Source: Cryptomeria japonica
Lineage: Eukaryota > Streptophyta > Pinopsida > Cupressales > Cupressaceae
Direction of reading: 5' to 3'
Assembly (NCBI RefSeq): GCF_030272615.1
Contig: NC_081409.1
Location: forward strand, 647,870,468-647,934,467
DNA length: 64,000 bases
Below, one piece after another: positions 23,270-34,040 of this stretch (position 1 is the stretch's first letter; each line of letters begins with the position of its first letter). The translations under genes were made by a program, and so were the position numbers. Below the pieces are notes generated by a model, which ran no database searches, had not been told where the DNA came from, and was given only the letters and a program-made list of their open reading frames with translations.

Positions 23270-25150
23270 TGCTAATCTTTCACAAGATGTCTTTTCAATG
23301 GTTAACAATACACCTCTTGCATGTGAGGGGTGTTTTTTTGAATTCAACAAGGTTGTCTAGGATTTCATAGGTGAGAGTCTCAAAATTTTAATTTTAAGAC
23401 TTTCTTGTTAATTTCTTAATAAATGAAAAAAAGGAAACATATTTTCATACTCAATTCAAGAGATATATAAGATATTTACAATTCGAGATTGATTAATCTT
23501 CTTAATATCTCATATAAGATCCAAAGCTCTTGATTTAAAGTTATCCCATCTCATCCTATAGATTATATATCCTAAATAATAATTTCATCAGCTCTAGCTA
23601 TATTTTTTACAATATTATCACTATTTGGGGAGTTCATTGAATGGGCTTAAATATTGCATAAATAGATCATCTTTTACTTTACCAAATCCTATGATTGAAT
23701 TGAGTAGCATTTTATACTTTCTATGCTTCAAACTTTACGATGTAGCCCACGTTTTGTTTAATTTATTCACCTAATTTTTCTATGCTTACAATTGATGGCC
23801 AAAAACCTAATGTCTTTACCTTAAGCAACTCTATTGGTCAAGGATATCCTTCAACCCCTACTCTTTATATTCTTATTATTGATGGATTTGGGTATCTTCT
23901 AGTCCTAGTTTCATTCTTCTAAAAATTTATAGAAGGCATTTGTCTACCTAATTCCTCCACCCAATTGGTTAATGGGCACATTTTTCATTTCTCTTTTAAT
24001 ACTCTCCTAAAGGACAAAGGCAATATCAAAAAAGAATTCTATCGTTTGAATTTCTTAGATAAAGTGTCAAGCCCTAGCATTTGATGCCATAAATCTCAAT
24101 TATATAACCAATCCTCATCTAGACCTTCCTAAGTCAATGCATTCAAATGTATATATATTTATCATGTGAAGATTTTTGGATTCCTATGGATTCCTTTTTC
24201 TTTTTAATGTTTCCTATCATCTTTAGGGTAAGTTCTTATCTCCATAATTCAAAAAGTTATCCTGTTGGATTACTAAGCCTCTATGTAGTAAGGAAATCCT
24301 TTTTTTTTTTTTTTTAAATGGTCACTACTCATGTTTATTACTCCTCATGGTGGTTTCTTTCTAAATATTCCCATAAAAAGTTGCAAAATATTGTCATGCA
24401 CTTTATTTCAAATTATTGTAAGAATCATAAAGGTTTGCACCAAGTTATCTATTAGTTTTGTTGTCTTCGTCATGACTAGTGAGTTGGGTCTACTCTTCAT
24501 TCAATCACAAGGTCTAGCCTTATGTTCCAAGTGGATTATCTTATTTATGAAAGGTCACAAGACCTCAAAATCTTGATGTGTCATTGCATCTCTCTAGGCA
24601 TTCTTGATGGGAAATCCTATGATTGTCCTTCATACCCTTTTCATCATAAAGGAACCCACTTATAACAAGGCTACTTTATTATGAAAAGTATTTGGAGATC
24701 CTAAGAAGTCATAAAATCGTACTTGGTTTAGAATGGTGTTGAATTCAACATTAGGATTTTAATTAATTTTCACTCTATATAGTGATCTACTATACTATAC
24801 CGCTTAGGTGTGTCTCTCATGAGGAATCCTTAGGTCAATGCGTCGATGTTTTTTAGGAAGGGGATGAAGACCCTTCCAAAATTTTTTCATATTTAAGAAC
24901 CAATAATTGGTATATTTGTCTTGAAGCCAAAGATAAATTTTGTCAAGATAATTAGGACTTTGAAACTTTCTAGGTTGTTATTGACTATTTCTTCATATGG
25001 TATTCGTTAGATTAGGGATTCTTACTTTAAGAACTCATGGAAAGATCAAAAAGGGTTTATTGTCACAATTTTAAAAATACAAAGCTTAAAAATGTTATTA
25101 TTTGTTCACCTCTCAATCACCTATTTTGCCTATCTTAAACTAGAGATAAA
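23270..25150 (+). pseudogene. Decayed LINE (L1-type) ORF2 fragment
   Basis: Across several frames the plus strand reads a non-LTR reverse transcriptase: FFEFNKVV, stop, DFIGES near 23,330; RSKALDLKLSHLI near 23,530; the motif-A region KSYD, stop, IE near 23,690 with SMLQTLRCSPRFV; MLTIDGQ then GQGYPSTPTLYILIIDGFGYLL near 23,785-23,900; and LPNSSTQLVNGH near 23,950. Further on, ELGLLFIQSQGLALCSKWI near 24,480 matches the zf-RVT side of plant L1 elements. The FADD active site is not readable after VNGH. The same blocks occur, better kept, in the minus-strand LINE at 52,813-59,400. Confidence 0.65.
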
Positions 25151-25179
25151 TTCTACAATCCTATTTGTTTGTTTTGTAG

Positions 25180-26001
25180 TGTAGATTTGGTGTAGTCACG
25201 CTAGGGAGGGTCCCCAAAGAGAATAGTATGGACAGTGAAGAAAGAGTCACACAAAAAAAATAACTCAATGTGATGGAGGCAATGTAGAAAAAAATTATAT
25301 TATATCATGAAAATCAGTTGCAAACTATCGACAACATGCGGACTCACAAGATTAGGTTCATGGGCCCAAGTACAAAATATGCGTGTTATGCAACATTCAG
25401 GCTCAAGAAAGAATGTGAGCGAACTTTGAACCTCCTAGCCTTAGGTTTATTCTTCTATGTTCTAAATCACTCAATTCTAAATCTCAATTAAATTGATTTA
25501 TATGATCAAGAATGATCCGCATCAGACCAAGATGGAATACAATGCCAATGAACAAGAATAAAATGTCTAAAATAATAAGGTCAACCTCCACCAAAGAGAT
25601 CCCTCGAGAAAAACCAAATAATGAAGTATGGACCCAAAGGAAGGTCGTCCACATGCCAAGGAACATTGGAAATAATGAACTAGAGCTCTACAAGCTACGG
25701 AAATGATCTGCAAGATCCGCCAAAGCGAAATAGGTCCAAGCGGTTCTAGTGTTCTAGGCTAGAAAACTATCTCAGATTATAGGAGTGATAACTTGCTGGA
25801 AAAAGATCTAAACATCTCGTGGACAAAGGATAAGGTAGATGAACAAATTCAATCTCAAAATCCAACTTTGTAAGATCCGGTGAGCGAACACAAAGAAATG
25901 CAAAAAAAATTGTTGAAACTGCAAAACAAGAAACAAACTAAAAGAAAGTGTTCTTTTTGGTTGATGCATGATTGTCATGAACTAGGGATGCTCCTGCATC
26001 A
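25180..26001 (-). repeat. Diverged solo LTR, same family as 53,230-54,036
   Basis: Read on the minus strand it begins TGATGCAGGAGCATCC (ending at 26,001) and is followed by words such as ATGCATCAACCAAAAAG. The same start occurs in the LTR at 53,230-54,036, and CACATGCCAAGGAACAT (near 25,650) has its partner there near 53,705. The other end is unclear (about 25,180) and I find no target duplication. No coding region is attached. Confidence 0.5.
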
Positions 26002-26222
26002 ATATTTTAAATAGTTTGTCCACAATTTTAAAATTCAAGGTTTCTCATTTTCTCTAGGATACTCTTTTTCTATTTTTAAGTAATATTATAATATTAGTTT
26101 ATAATGGTCAATTAAATTGTTATGATATACACTAATAATATTCTTTGTTCTTTTAGTATCTACTTTCTTAGCTATCAATCTTATCCTTATTGGATAAATA
26201 ATTTGTAACACTTATTTAATGA

Positions 26223-27140
26223 TGACGATTATCCAAGCAATTGAGAGGGGGGGTGAATCAGTTGATAATAAAAAATTATTTTAACCTTAATACAAAGATC
26301 TAGATTAATTAACAGAATTATCAAAGAAAGTGAAAGTGCATGCAAGAAACATATCAAACACAAGACACACCATAATTTACATGGAAAACTCAAAAAGGGA
26401 AAAACCATGGAGAATGTTAATTCTCAATATATAAACACCGGTTAAGGTGATTTTTACAAAGGGTGGCTCACTGCCAAGGTGCTCACTATAGGTGGGCTCA
26501 CTGCCTTGAAAGGCTCACTATCGAGGTGCTTAGTGTTGGTGGGCTCACTACTCTGAAAGGCTCACTGTCAATGAAGAAAGAAAGATAAAGAGAATCCACC
26601 ACAAAAAAATTGTTTGCACTGTCGGAATTACTTCCGGTAACAATCCACAATACTATAATCACACAACAACTGGATTTTTTTCAATCCCGCATGTCTTCAA
26701 CACAAAAATCCATATCTCAACTCATCAAATTATATTCCTATAAATAATATCTCAAAAAATCAAAATTCTCAACGTCAGCTAAGACATAGATCTAAAATAG
26801 GTCTCCACTAAACATTCTGGTGGTGGGAAGGAATGAGAAGTGGACCATATCACACTGTTCCACATCAAACATATCAACACACTACTTACATTACTTAAGT
26901 TGGACCCAAAATACATCTGTACATTATACAACCTCAATATCGTGTCCAAGTCATCGAGCTCCAAACCAATCCAAACCCAAAGGTAATACTAAGAAACATC
27001 TTCTAAGATACAAAACTCATCTGGTGAAACTGGGAAACCTCCAAGCGCACAACATACCTTAATCAAACACTTTTTCTCATCATACCACATCTGGACCAAA
27101 GGATTTGACATCAATGACAACATGTAGTGTAATCCTAACA
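26223..27140 (-). repeat. 3' LTR of copia C
   Basis: Reads TGTTAGGATTACACTAC at its start (27,140 downward) and ends in GATAATCGTCA (26,223), where the 5' LTR ends GATAATCAACA. It has a TATA-like TATTTATAGG (26,738-26,747, minus strand) and tandem GGCTCACT modules at 26,465-26,575. Confidence 0.9.
26463..26575. repeat. Short GGCTCACT-centred repeat modules in copia C LTR
   Basis: GGCTCACTGCC (a GGC/GCC stem with a TCACT loop), GGTGCTCACT and GGGCTCACT recur six or seven times in about 115 bases. The partner LTR has a shorter version at 38,915-39,000. Confidence 0.7.
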
Positions 27141-27329
27141 ATCTGCCCCTTCGTCATTGATGGCAACATCCATCAACAATAAAAACAACATGAAAAACAA
27201 AATATCAGCAAAAACATCTCTCTCTTCCCCCTTTGACAGTGATGACAAAGGTGGACCAAAGTCCCCCTAAGAAACTCATTCGTGTTCCCCCTGAGAGGAA
27301 GCACAACAACATCGATCCAAAAAAGAATA

Positions 27330-27820
27330 TACACTAGACCAATGCACATCTGAAATGCACATTAGTTCAAACTAGTAAGGGGTAATAAGCCTAACTTTTG
27401 TTGGAGATACTCAAAAGTATCTTTGCACAACGCTTTAGTGAATGTGTTTGCAATCTTCTCTTTTGTAGGTACATACTCAAGTCTGACCTCATTATGTTGT
27501 ATCACATTCTTTGAAATATTTATTTCACTAGTATTATCTCACATGATTGGAATAGGATCATCAAAATTTAAACCAATGTCCTTCAAGGTATGTTTCATCC
27601 ATAAAATTTGAGTACAACAAGAAGATGTTGTAATGTACTCTTCTTATGTCGTAGATAAAGACACATAATCTTGCTTCTTACTTGACCAGGCAACTAACCG
27701 AGAGCCAAGAAAGAATGCTCCTCCACTTATACTTTTTCTATCATCAATGCTTCCAGCCCAGTCTACGTCTGTGTAAGTTGTGAGGGTAAAATATGAGCTC
27801 TTAGGATACCACAAACCAAA
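27330..27820 (-). pseudogene. RNase H of copia C, with internal deletion
   Basis: The minus strand reads TYTDVDWAGSIDDRKSISGG, then ILWMKHTLKDI, DNTSEINISKN, and the end KEKIANTFTKAL with DTFEYLQQKLG. Between ISKNVIQH and EVRLEYV about 16 codons normal for copia RNase H are missing. Stops interrupt it near 27,805 and 27,640. Confidence 0.75.
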
Positions 27821-28720
27821 TTATTTTGTTCCTTTAAGATATCTAAAAATCCTTTTCACTTCCATAACATGTGATTCTTTCAGTTCTTGCTGAAACCTTG
27901 CTGCCAAACGTACTACATGCATGATATCTGGTCTGGTAGCAGTCATATGTAACACTCCTCCAATAATTGATCTGTAATGACTTGCATCTACCTTAGGAGA
28001 TTTGTCATCTTTAGTTAACTTGCATCTGGTAGTCATAGGTGTACATACCGGTTTGGAATTCTCTAGCCCAAACTTCTTTAACAATTCTTTGACATACTTA
28101 GACTGAGAAATGAAATTTCCTTTATTATTCAGATTAACTTGCAATCCAAGGAAGAAGTTTAACTCACCAATCATGGACATTTCAATTTCTTTATGCATCT
28201 CAACAACAAATCTTCTACACATGTCTTCATTTCCTCCAAAGATTACATCATCAATATATACTAGTATAATTAGACTTTTACCGGAATCTATCTTGAAGTA
28301 CAAGGTGTTGTCCGTTGAACCTTTCTGAAATCCTTGATCAGTTAGATACTTGTCTAATATCCCATACCAAGATCTAGGAGCTTATTTCAATCCATACAAA
28401 GCCTTTTTCAGTCTACAAACAATGTCTGGATCATCTTTCAACTTGAATCCTTCCAATTGTTGAATGTAAACCTCTTCTTTCAATTCTCCATTCAAAAATG
28501 TTGATTTCACATCCATCTGATAGACTTTGAAATCCTTGAATGTTGCAAACACCAGGAACAATCGGATTGCCTCCATTCTTGCAACCAGGGCATACGTTTC
28601 ATCAAAGTTAATTCCTTAAATCTGAGTGTATTCCTTGCAAACCAAACTTGCATTATTCCTTACAACCTTTCCATCTTCATCCAGCTTGTTTTAGAATACC
28701 CATTTGGTTCCAATCACATT
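27821..28720 (-). pseudogene. Reverse transcriptase of copia C
   Basis: Two open pieces carry the [42 protein letters not shown] and [11 protein letters not shown] (28,382-28,576), and, after a break, the active site VYIDDVIFGG with GELNFFLGLQVNLNNKGNF and HVVRLAARFQQELKE (27,821-28,303). The YIDD core is intact. The N-terminal part near 28,600-28,720 (NKLDEDGK region) has stops. Confidence 0.85.
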
Positions 28721-29129
28721 CTTGTCTTTTGGTCTATTGACTAATTCCCATGCTTGTTTTTTCTCAATCCAATTTAGTTCCTCTTTCATTTCCTTCATCT
28801 AGTTTTGATCATTAAAACTCTCTTCTACTATCTTTGGCTCAGTTTCATATAGAAAACACAACAAGAAATGTTCTTGTGTTGCTTTGCTTATTGTGATAAC
28901 ACCTTTTCTCTTATCTCTGATGATATGTTCTTCTGAGTGATTCTTTCTAACATACTTTGGAGTCTTGGATGTAGGTGTCGAACCATCTTGATCATTCTTT
29001 TCTTCACCCCTTCTTTCTTCTTTCTTTTCCTTTTCTTTGGACTCATCTGATTCATATCATGTTGCTATCTTTGATTCCTTTGAAGTATTCTCATCAACTT
29101 TTACACTTACACTTTAACCAATCTTATTC

Positions 29130-30010
29130 AATCTTTTATTGAAACAACAATATTCTTTTCTCTTCATTGAATAACCCAAGAACATGCCTTCATGTACTCT
29201 ACTGTCAAACTTTCCAATATTATCCTTGTCTCTCCGGATAGCGCTTGCTTCCAAAAACATTGAAATATTTCACTATCGGAGTTCTGCCATAATAAAGTTC
29301 ATAAGATGTCTTACCATACTTCCTCTAATACAGAATTCTATTAAGTGTGTATGTTGTTGTATGAATTGCTTCTTTCAAATAAACATCTAGTAACTTTGCT
29401 CCTTTTATCATAGTTCTAGTTGCTTCTTGTATGGTCTGGTTCATCATTTCAACTACATTGTTCTACTGAGGTGATCGGTGAGTAGATAGTTGTCTTTTGA
29501 TGCCATACTTCCCACAAAATTCATTGAACTCATCTGAGATGAATTCTCCTCCTCTATTAGACCTTAAACACTTTATTTTCTTGTTAACTTCATTTTCAAC
29601 TTTTTCTTTGAATATCTTGAACTTTTCTAGTGCTTCAGATTTCTCTCTCAGAAATGCAACCCAAGTCATTCTAGAATAATCATCAATTAGTAACATTAAA
29701 TACCTCTCACCTTGCAGGCTCCTTGTTTAGGTCAGACCACGAAGATCTGTGTGAAATTTAGGTCTAGCAATCTAGTGGATGAATACTCATTTCCTCTAAA
29801 TGAGCTTCTAGTCTTCTTTCCTATTTGATATTCCCTGCAAATGATGTTCTCTAGTTTACTCAATTTGGGAAAGTCTCTTACTACACTCCTTGAACTAATA
29901 TGTATGGAGTTATCAAAATTGATATGACACATCCTCCCATGCCATAGCCAACTATCATCAAGTTGTGATATCAAGCAATATTTTGTAGCTCCTTCCAACT
30001 TGTACATGTT
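29130..30010 (-). pseudogene. Integrase of copia C
   Basis: From high to low coordinates: the zinc part (WLWHGRMCHINFDNSI, ICREYQIGKKT; one Cys of the CxxC is Tyr), then DDYSRMTWVAFLREKSEAL, RSNRGGEFISDEFNEF and HRSPQ, stop. The residue at the second catalytic position is Asn (RSNRGGEF where copia has an Asp), so the core is dead. C-terminal pieces continue to about 29,130. Confidence 0.8.
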
Positions 30011-30360
30011 TCCATTTGTCCTTCTTCCAGTTGCAATGACCGTTCTGGACTCCTTCCGGATCTCACATCTATTGTCCTAAAAAACAACATTGTATCCATT
30101 TTCACACATTTGTCCAACACTCAAGAGATTATGATGCAAACCCTTCACATAGTATACATTGTGATTGTTATGTTTTCCATCAAAAGTAATTGAACCAATA
30201 CCAACAATTTGTGTTGTCTGATCATCTCCAAACCTACTTGAACCTCCATCATATTTTTCAAGTTTTATGAATTTACTTTTATCACCTATCATAGATTTGA
30301 ACATCCACTGTCAATCAACCATTCATTATTATCTCTTCTAGCATGAAATGCATTAGAAAT
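30011..30360 (-). pseudogene. Protease of copia C, cut off at element A
   Basis: The minus strand reads EWLIDSGCS (near 30,325-30,300), an intact DSG catalytic triplet. A small frame change is followed by MIGDKSKFIKLEKYDGGSSRF and VYYVKGLHHNLLSVGQMCENG. The upstream side ends at 30,360, where element A is inserted in the gag-protease linker. Confidence 0.8.
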
Positions 30361-30371
30361 TGTTGGCATTA

Positions 30372-30530
30372 TGTGAACCGGTATGAGGACATGATGACAT
30401 TGTATGTTGTCATTGATGTCAATATGTTGAAGAGGAGAAAACCGGTATATGTGTGAACCGGTATAACACTGTGAACTGACATTTGTACCAAAGTGAAGTG
30501 GTGTGTTTGTTTAAGGTGAACCGACATATG
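30372..30530 (+). promoter_or_regulatory. AACCGGTAT motif cluster, copia A U3
   Basis: Three exact copies of AACCGGTAT (near 30,374, 30,441 and 30,457) and degenerate copies such as GAACCGACAT (near 30,521) lie upstream of the TATA-like box. The same nine-mer recurs in the LTRs of element D. A palindromic ACCGGT core suggests a protein-binding site; this is inference. Confidence 0.45.
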
Positions 30531-31139
30531 GTGTAAGCTTTGTATGACTACCAGTTGATAGTCTCAACTTCAGAGTTTTCGGCTGAAGTGTCTCAAGCCT
30601 GTGTGACTCAATCAGTGACTTTGTGTGATGAGTTAGCATTGTAACAAAGAATCTTGTGCGCATGAAGGATCTTGCATGAAAGATATTGTTCCTATCTACC
30701 TCAGGAATGTGAAAAGTTAGTAAACGGTGATAAAGTGCAATGGGTTATCAGCCGCCATGAAATCGGTGGAAAACGAACGATGGAGAACATCTTCAGATTG
30801 GTTCAAGACTGTTGCATTTAATGCAATGTGCTCAATGGTCAAGATTAAACCGTTTAAATTGCTTAACCTAATAGGTTTAGGGTTTAGGGTTTATGCTACC
30901 AACCTATCTATTTCCTATAAGGTCGATGTTGTGTTTCTTTCTAAGGTTGTTGGCAAAAGTTGTGTGTGTGTATCCAAGAGAAGAGATACGTGATTCTTGC
31001 TAGACCAAAAGAGAGAAGAGATACCTGCAGAGTGTAAGTGCATAAGGTGAAGAGGAGGTAAAGCGGATTTGTGTTGGCATTGAGTGTTGTTACCAGATCA
31101 TTGTAATACCTGTTGATCTCTAACCACTTCAACAGTTGG

Positions 31140-31385
31140 GAAATCCCTTAACAAGCTAGCTTTAACTAGCTTATTGTAAATCTTTTAATAGGGTGACTCA
31201 AAACCATTAAGTTCTTGAAATCCTCTAACAAGGTAACCTTTAACAGGGTTTAACCCTTAACCAGGTATTCTAGCCATCCCTTAACCGGGTGATCCCTAAC
31301 AGGATCGGTTCCTAACAGAACCTGTTTTATCAGTCTTTAACCGGATAGGGCTCCTAACAGAGCGGACTTCTAAAGAGTTCAAAAA
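31140..31385 (+). repeat. Serial hairpins with CTAACA-type loop, copia A LTR
   Basis: Short hairpins with different stems but nearly the same loop: AAGCTAG-CTTTAA-CTAGCTT (31,153-31,172), CCT-CTAACA-AGG (31,222-31,233), AACCT-TTAACA-GGGTT (31,235-31,250, one G-U pair), GATCC-CTAACA-GGATC (31,291-31,306), GGTTC-CTAACA-GAACC (31,307-31,322) and GCTC-CTAACA-GAGC (31,350-31,363). They lie downstream of the TATA-like box, so they would be in the transcript leader. The 3' LTR keeps most of them (36,995-37,240). Confidence 0.75.
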
Positions 31386-31811
31386 AAAGATTGTGGGTAT
31401 TCATCCTCACCGTGGTTTTTCCCAGTTGGGTTTCCACGTGAAAAATATGTGTGTCATATGTGATGCCTTTTTCATGTGATGCTATGTTGTTTTCTGTCAA
31501 GCAGTGAATCATGTTGATCTAGCTGTTCATATATATATCTTTGATGGTAGATTACTTGTTCATGCACTAGGGTGAAATGGAAATGAAGTATTAGATTGTA
31601 TGAGAAGATAAGTGTCAACCGGTTTATGCTTGTCTCAATTATTCTGGGTCTTGCCGGTTGTACTATGTTGAAGACCGGAGTTACTGTCTGTCTCCCTATG
31701 CACAGTGTCTATTGACAAACCAGTCTTAGGATTGTGTTTTTGTCTGTACTGATTCACCCCCCCCTTCTCAATACCGGCTTGGTACTATCCATTCATCATT
31801 GAGTTATCAAT

Positions 31812-31823
31812 TGGTATCAGAGC
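31812..31823 (+). other. Primer binding site, copia A
   Basis: TGGTATCAGAGC, two bases after the LTR end; complementary to initiator tRNA-Met. Confidence 0.93.
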
Positions 31824-31880
31824 GTCCTCCAGGTCCTTTGTGTTATAAGCTTAACCGCTTGAGGTAAAGATCCCAGTCTA

Positions 31881-32880
31881 ATGATGAAGAGGGAAGGTCC
31901 AAAGTTCAACATAGAAAATTTTAGTATATGGAAAGACAGAATGAAGATATACATCAGAAGCATGGGTGCTCAACACTGGAGATATGTTGAGAATGCCTAT
32001 GTTGCCCCTACCGGTACTCCCACCAATGACCAAAGAGAGAGATGCAGGAGAATGGGCAATTCATGGAAGCCCTAATTAGTAGTTTATCTAACATTGAGCT
32101 TATTGATGTCCAAGATAAGGTAAATCCCAAAGAGGTATGGGATACTCTTGAAAATATCTATGGCGATGATGAGCATGTAAAACAAGCTAAGGAAGAAAGC
32201 CTTAGAGGGAAGTTTGAAGACATGCGGATGGTTGAAGGTGAGACCATTCAACAGTATGGAATAAGAATCAAAATTGTTGTCGGAGATATCAAGAGTGCAG
32301 GTGGTAAAATGGAAGATTCCACTGTGGTAAGCAAAGTCTTGATATCCTTGTTACCAGTCTATGCAATAAGGGTTGCTACTATTTAGGAGTTGAGATCAAT
32401 AGACAAGACTAAGGTATCCCTAGACTCCATCATTGTAAAGTTGATAGCCTATGAGCTAAATAGTTTTGATGGCAGTGTTCAAAAGATTGAATCAACTTTT
32501 AAAGCTTCTGTTGTACCATCCAGAAAAGGAAAAGAAGCTAGCACTAGTGGTGAACCAAGACAGAGCAGAGAAATGGATGATGTGAAGATTCTGATGGCAT
32601 TTGAAGCTCTTCTTGCCAAGAAATTTCCTAAAGGAACCGGCAAATACAGAGGTAAGCTCCCTTTGAAATGCTTTTCTTGTAACCAGATAGAACATATTGC
32701 TATAAACTATCCTAATGGTGACAACAAGGACAAACCGGAAAGGTTCAAGAAATTCAAAGGAGGAAACTGGAGAAACTGTTTTGTGATAGTTGATGAAGGT
32801 GTCACAGATGAGGAATTAGAAGATGAAAAAATAAAGATATTGTGTTTGTTGCTGTCAAGGAAGATGTGTCAAACAAGAAG
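31881..32880 (+). pseudogene. gag of copia A, zinc knuckle damaged
   Basis: ATG at 31,881 opens REGPKFNIENFSIWKDRMKI, a classic copia gag start. After a frame change near 32,040 it continues with NPKEVWDTLENIYGDDEHVK and, past a stop at 32,384, with SLDSIIVKLIAYELNSFDGS and GTGKYRGKLPLKC. The knuckle reads CFSCNQIEHIAINYP: the last Cys ligand is Tyr and the Gly before His is Glu. Gag would bind RNA through this site. Confidence 0.85.
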
Positions 32881-33097
32881 GCTCTTGTCTCCCACTTTGA
32901 TAATTCCAATGAGTGGTTGTTCTCACCATATGACTGGTGACCGGAGCAAGTTTCTATCCTTGGAAGAGTATGATGGTGGTGTGGTTCACTCTGGTAATGA
33001 TACACCATGTATGGTCAAAGGCAGAGGGTCCATCTCTCTGAATGGAAAGAGTAGTGTTGACAAGGTGTAATGGGTTGATGGTCTCATACACAACCTT
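32881..33097 (+). pseudogene. Protease of copia A, catalytic Asp lost
   Basis: The frame reads PMSGCSHHMTGDRSKFLSLE (from about 32,907), where the copia protease needs Asp in DSG and here has Met. The rest (EYDGGVVHSGND, MVKGRGSISLNGK) is normal. A stop at 33,068 breaks it before LIHNLLSVAQL. Confidence 0.8.
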
Positions 33098-34040
33098 TTG
33101 AGTGTTGCTCAGCTGAATGACAGTGGTCTCACTCTAGAATTCAAGAATGGAGTGTGCAGAATCAAAGGAAAGAATGGTGAATTGGTGGCCACTGGCATGC
33201 AGACCAAAGGTAACCTATTTCAGCTAAATGCAAATAGAAGTACATGTTTTGTGGCTAAATTTGATGATAGCTGGATATGGCATAGGAGACTCTGCCATGT
33301 AAACTTTGATAACATTGTGAAAGCCAGTAAGATCAAGGCAGTTAGAGGGTTGTCGGTGCTAAGCAAACCGGATAATACCTTGTGCAGAGAGTGTCAATTG
33401 GGGAAAATGTCTTCCTCAACCTTTAAAGGTAAACCTTTCACTGCTGACAATTTGCTTGATCTTGTGCATACTGATTTGTGCGGTCCTATGAAAACTAGGA
33501 GTGTGCAGGGTGATAGGTACTTCATGATTCTCACTGATGACTGCTCAAGAATGATGTGGGTCACATTCTTGAAAGATAAGTCTGAAGCTTTTGTAAAGTT
33601 CAAATCTTTCAGAGCATTAGTGGAGAAGGAAAGTGGTAAAAGGATCAAGTGCCTGAGAACTGATCAAGGAGGGGAATTCATTTCCGGTGAATTCAACAAG
33701 TATTGTGAAGAACATGGCATCAAGAGGCAACTGTCTGCCCCCCAGACTCCATAGTAGAATGGTCTAGCAGAGAGGAATAACCAAACTGTGGTTGAAGCAT
33801 CTAGAACTATGTTGATTTAAGGAAAAGTTGCTCACACCTTTTGGAGAGAAGCGGTGAGCACTGCAGTCTACACAATGAATCGGGTACTCATCAAGAAAGG
33901 TAAGGATAAAACTCCTTATGAGTATTGGACCGGTAAGACACATGTGGTTAGCTACTTTAGAGTGTTTGGTAGCAAATGTTACATCAAGAAGAGCGAACAC
34001 CAGAGCAAATGTGATGCAAAATGTGATGAGGGAGTATTCT
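33098..34040 (+). pseudogene. Integrase of copia A
   Basis: Zinc part: WIWHRRLCHVNFDNIVKAS with LCRECQLGK. Core: HTDLCGPMKTRS, DDCSRMMWVTFLKDKSEAF, RTDQGGEF, then SAPQTP, two stops (33,752-33,757), NGLAERNNQTVVEASRTML. All three acidic residues (Asp, Asp, Glu) are present, but the stops fall between the second Asp and the Glu. Another stop (33,818) and a stop at 34,040 follow. Confidence 0.88.

Larger units (their letters stand above)
30361..31809 (+). repeat. 5' LTR of copia A
   Basis: Begins TGTTGGCATTATGTGAACCGG and ends GAGTTATCA. It contains AACCGGTAT motifs in U3, a TATA-like CCTATAAGGT (30,914-30,923), a serial hairpin array (31,140-31,385) and the C-rich box near 31,755. Confidence 0.95.

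Noticed and set aside
30876-30895. Telomere-like TTTAGGG repeats
   Set aside because: Only two to three units, present in both LTRs of copia A (again near 36,738); part of the LTR and not an interstitial telomere.
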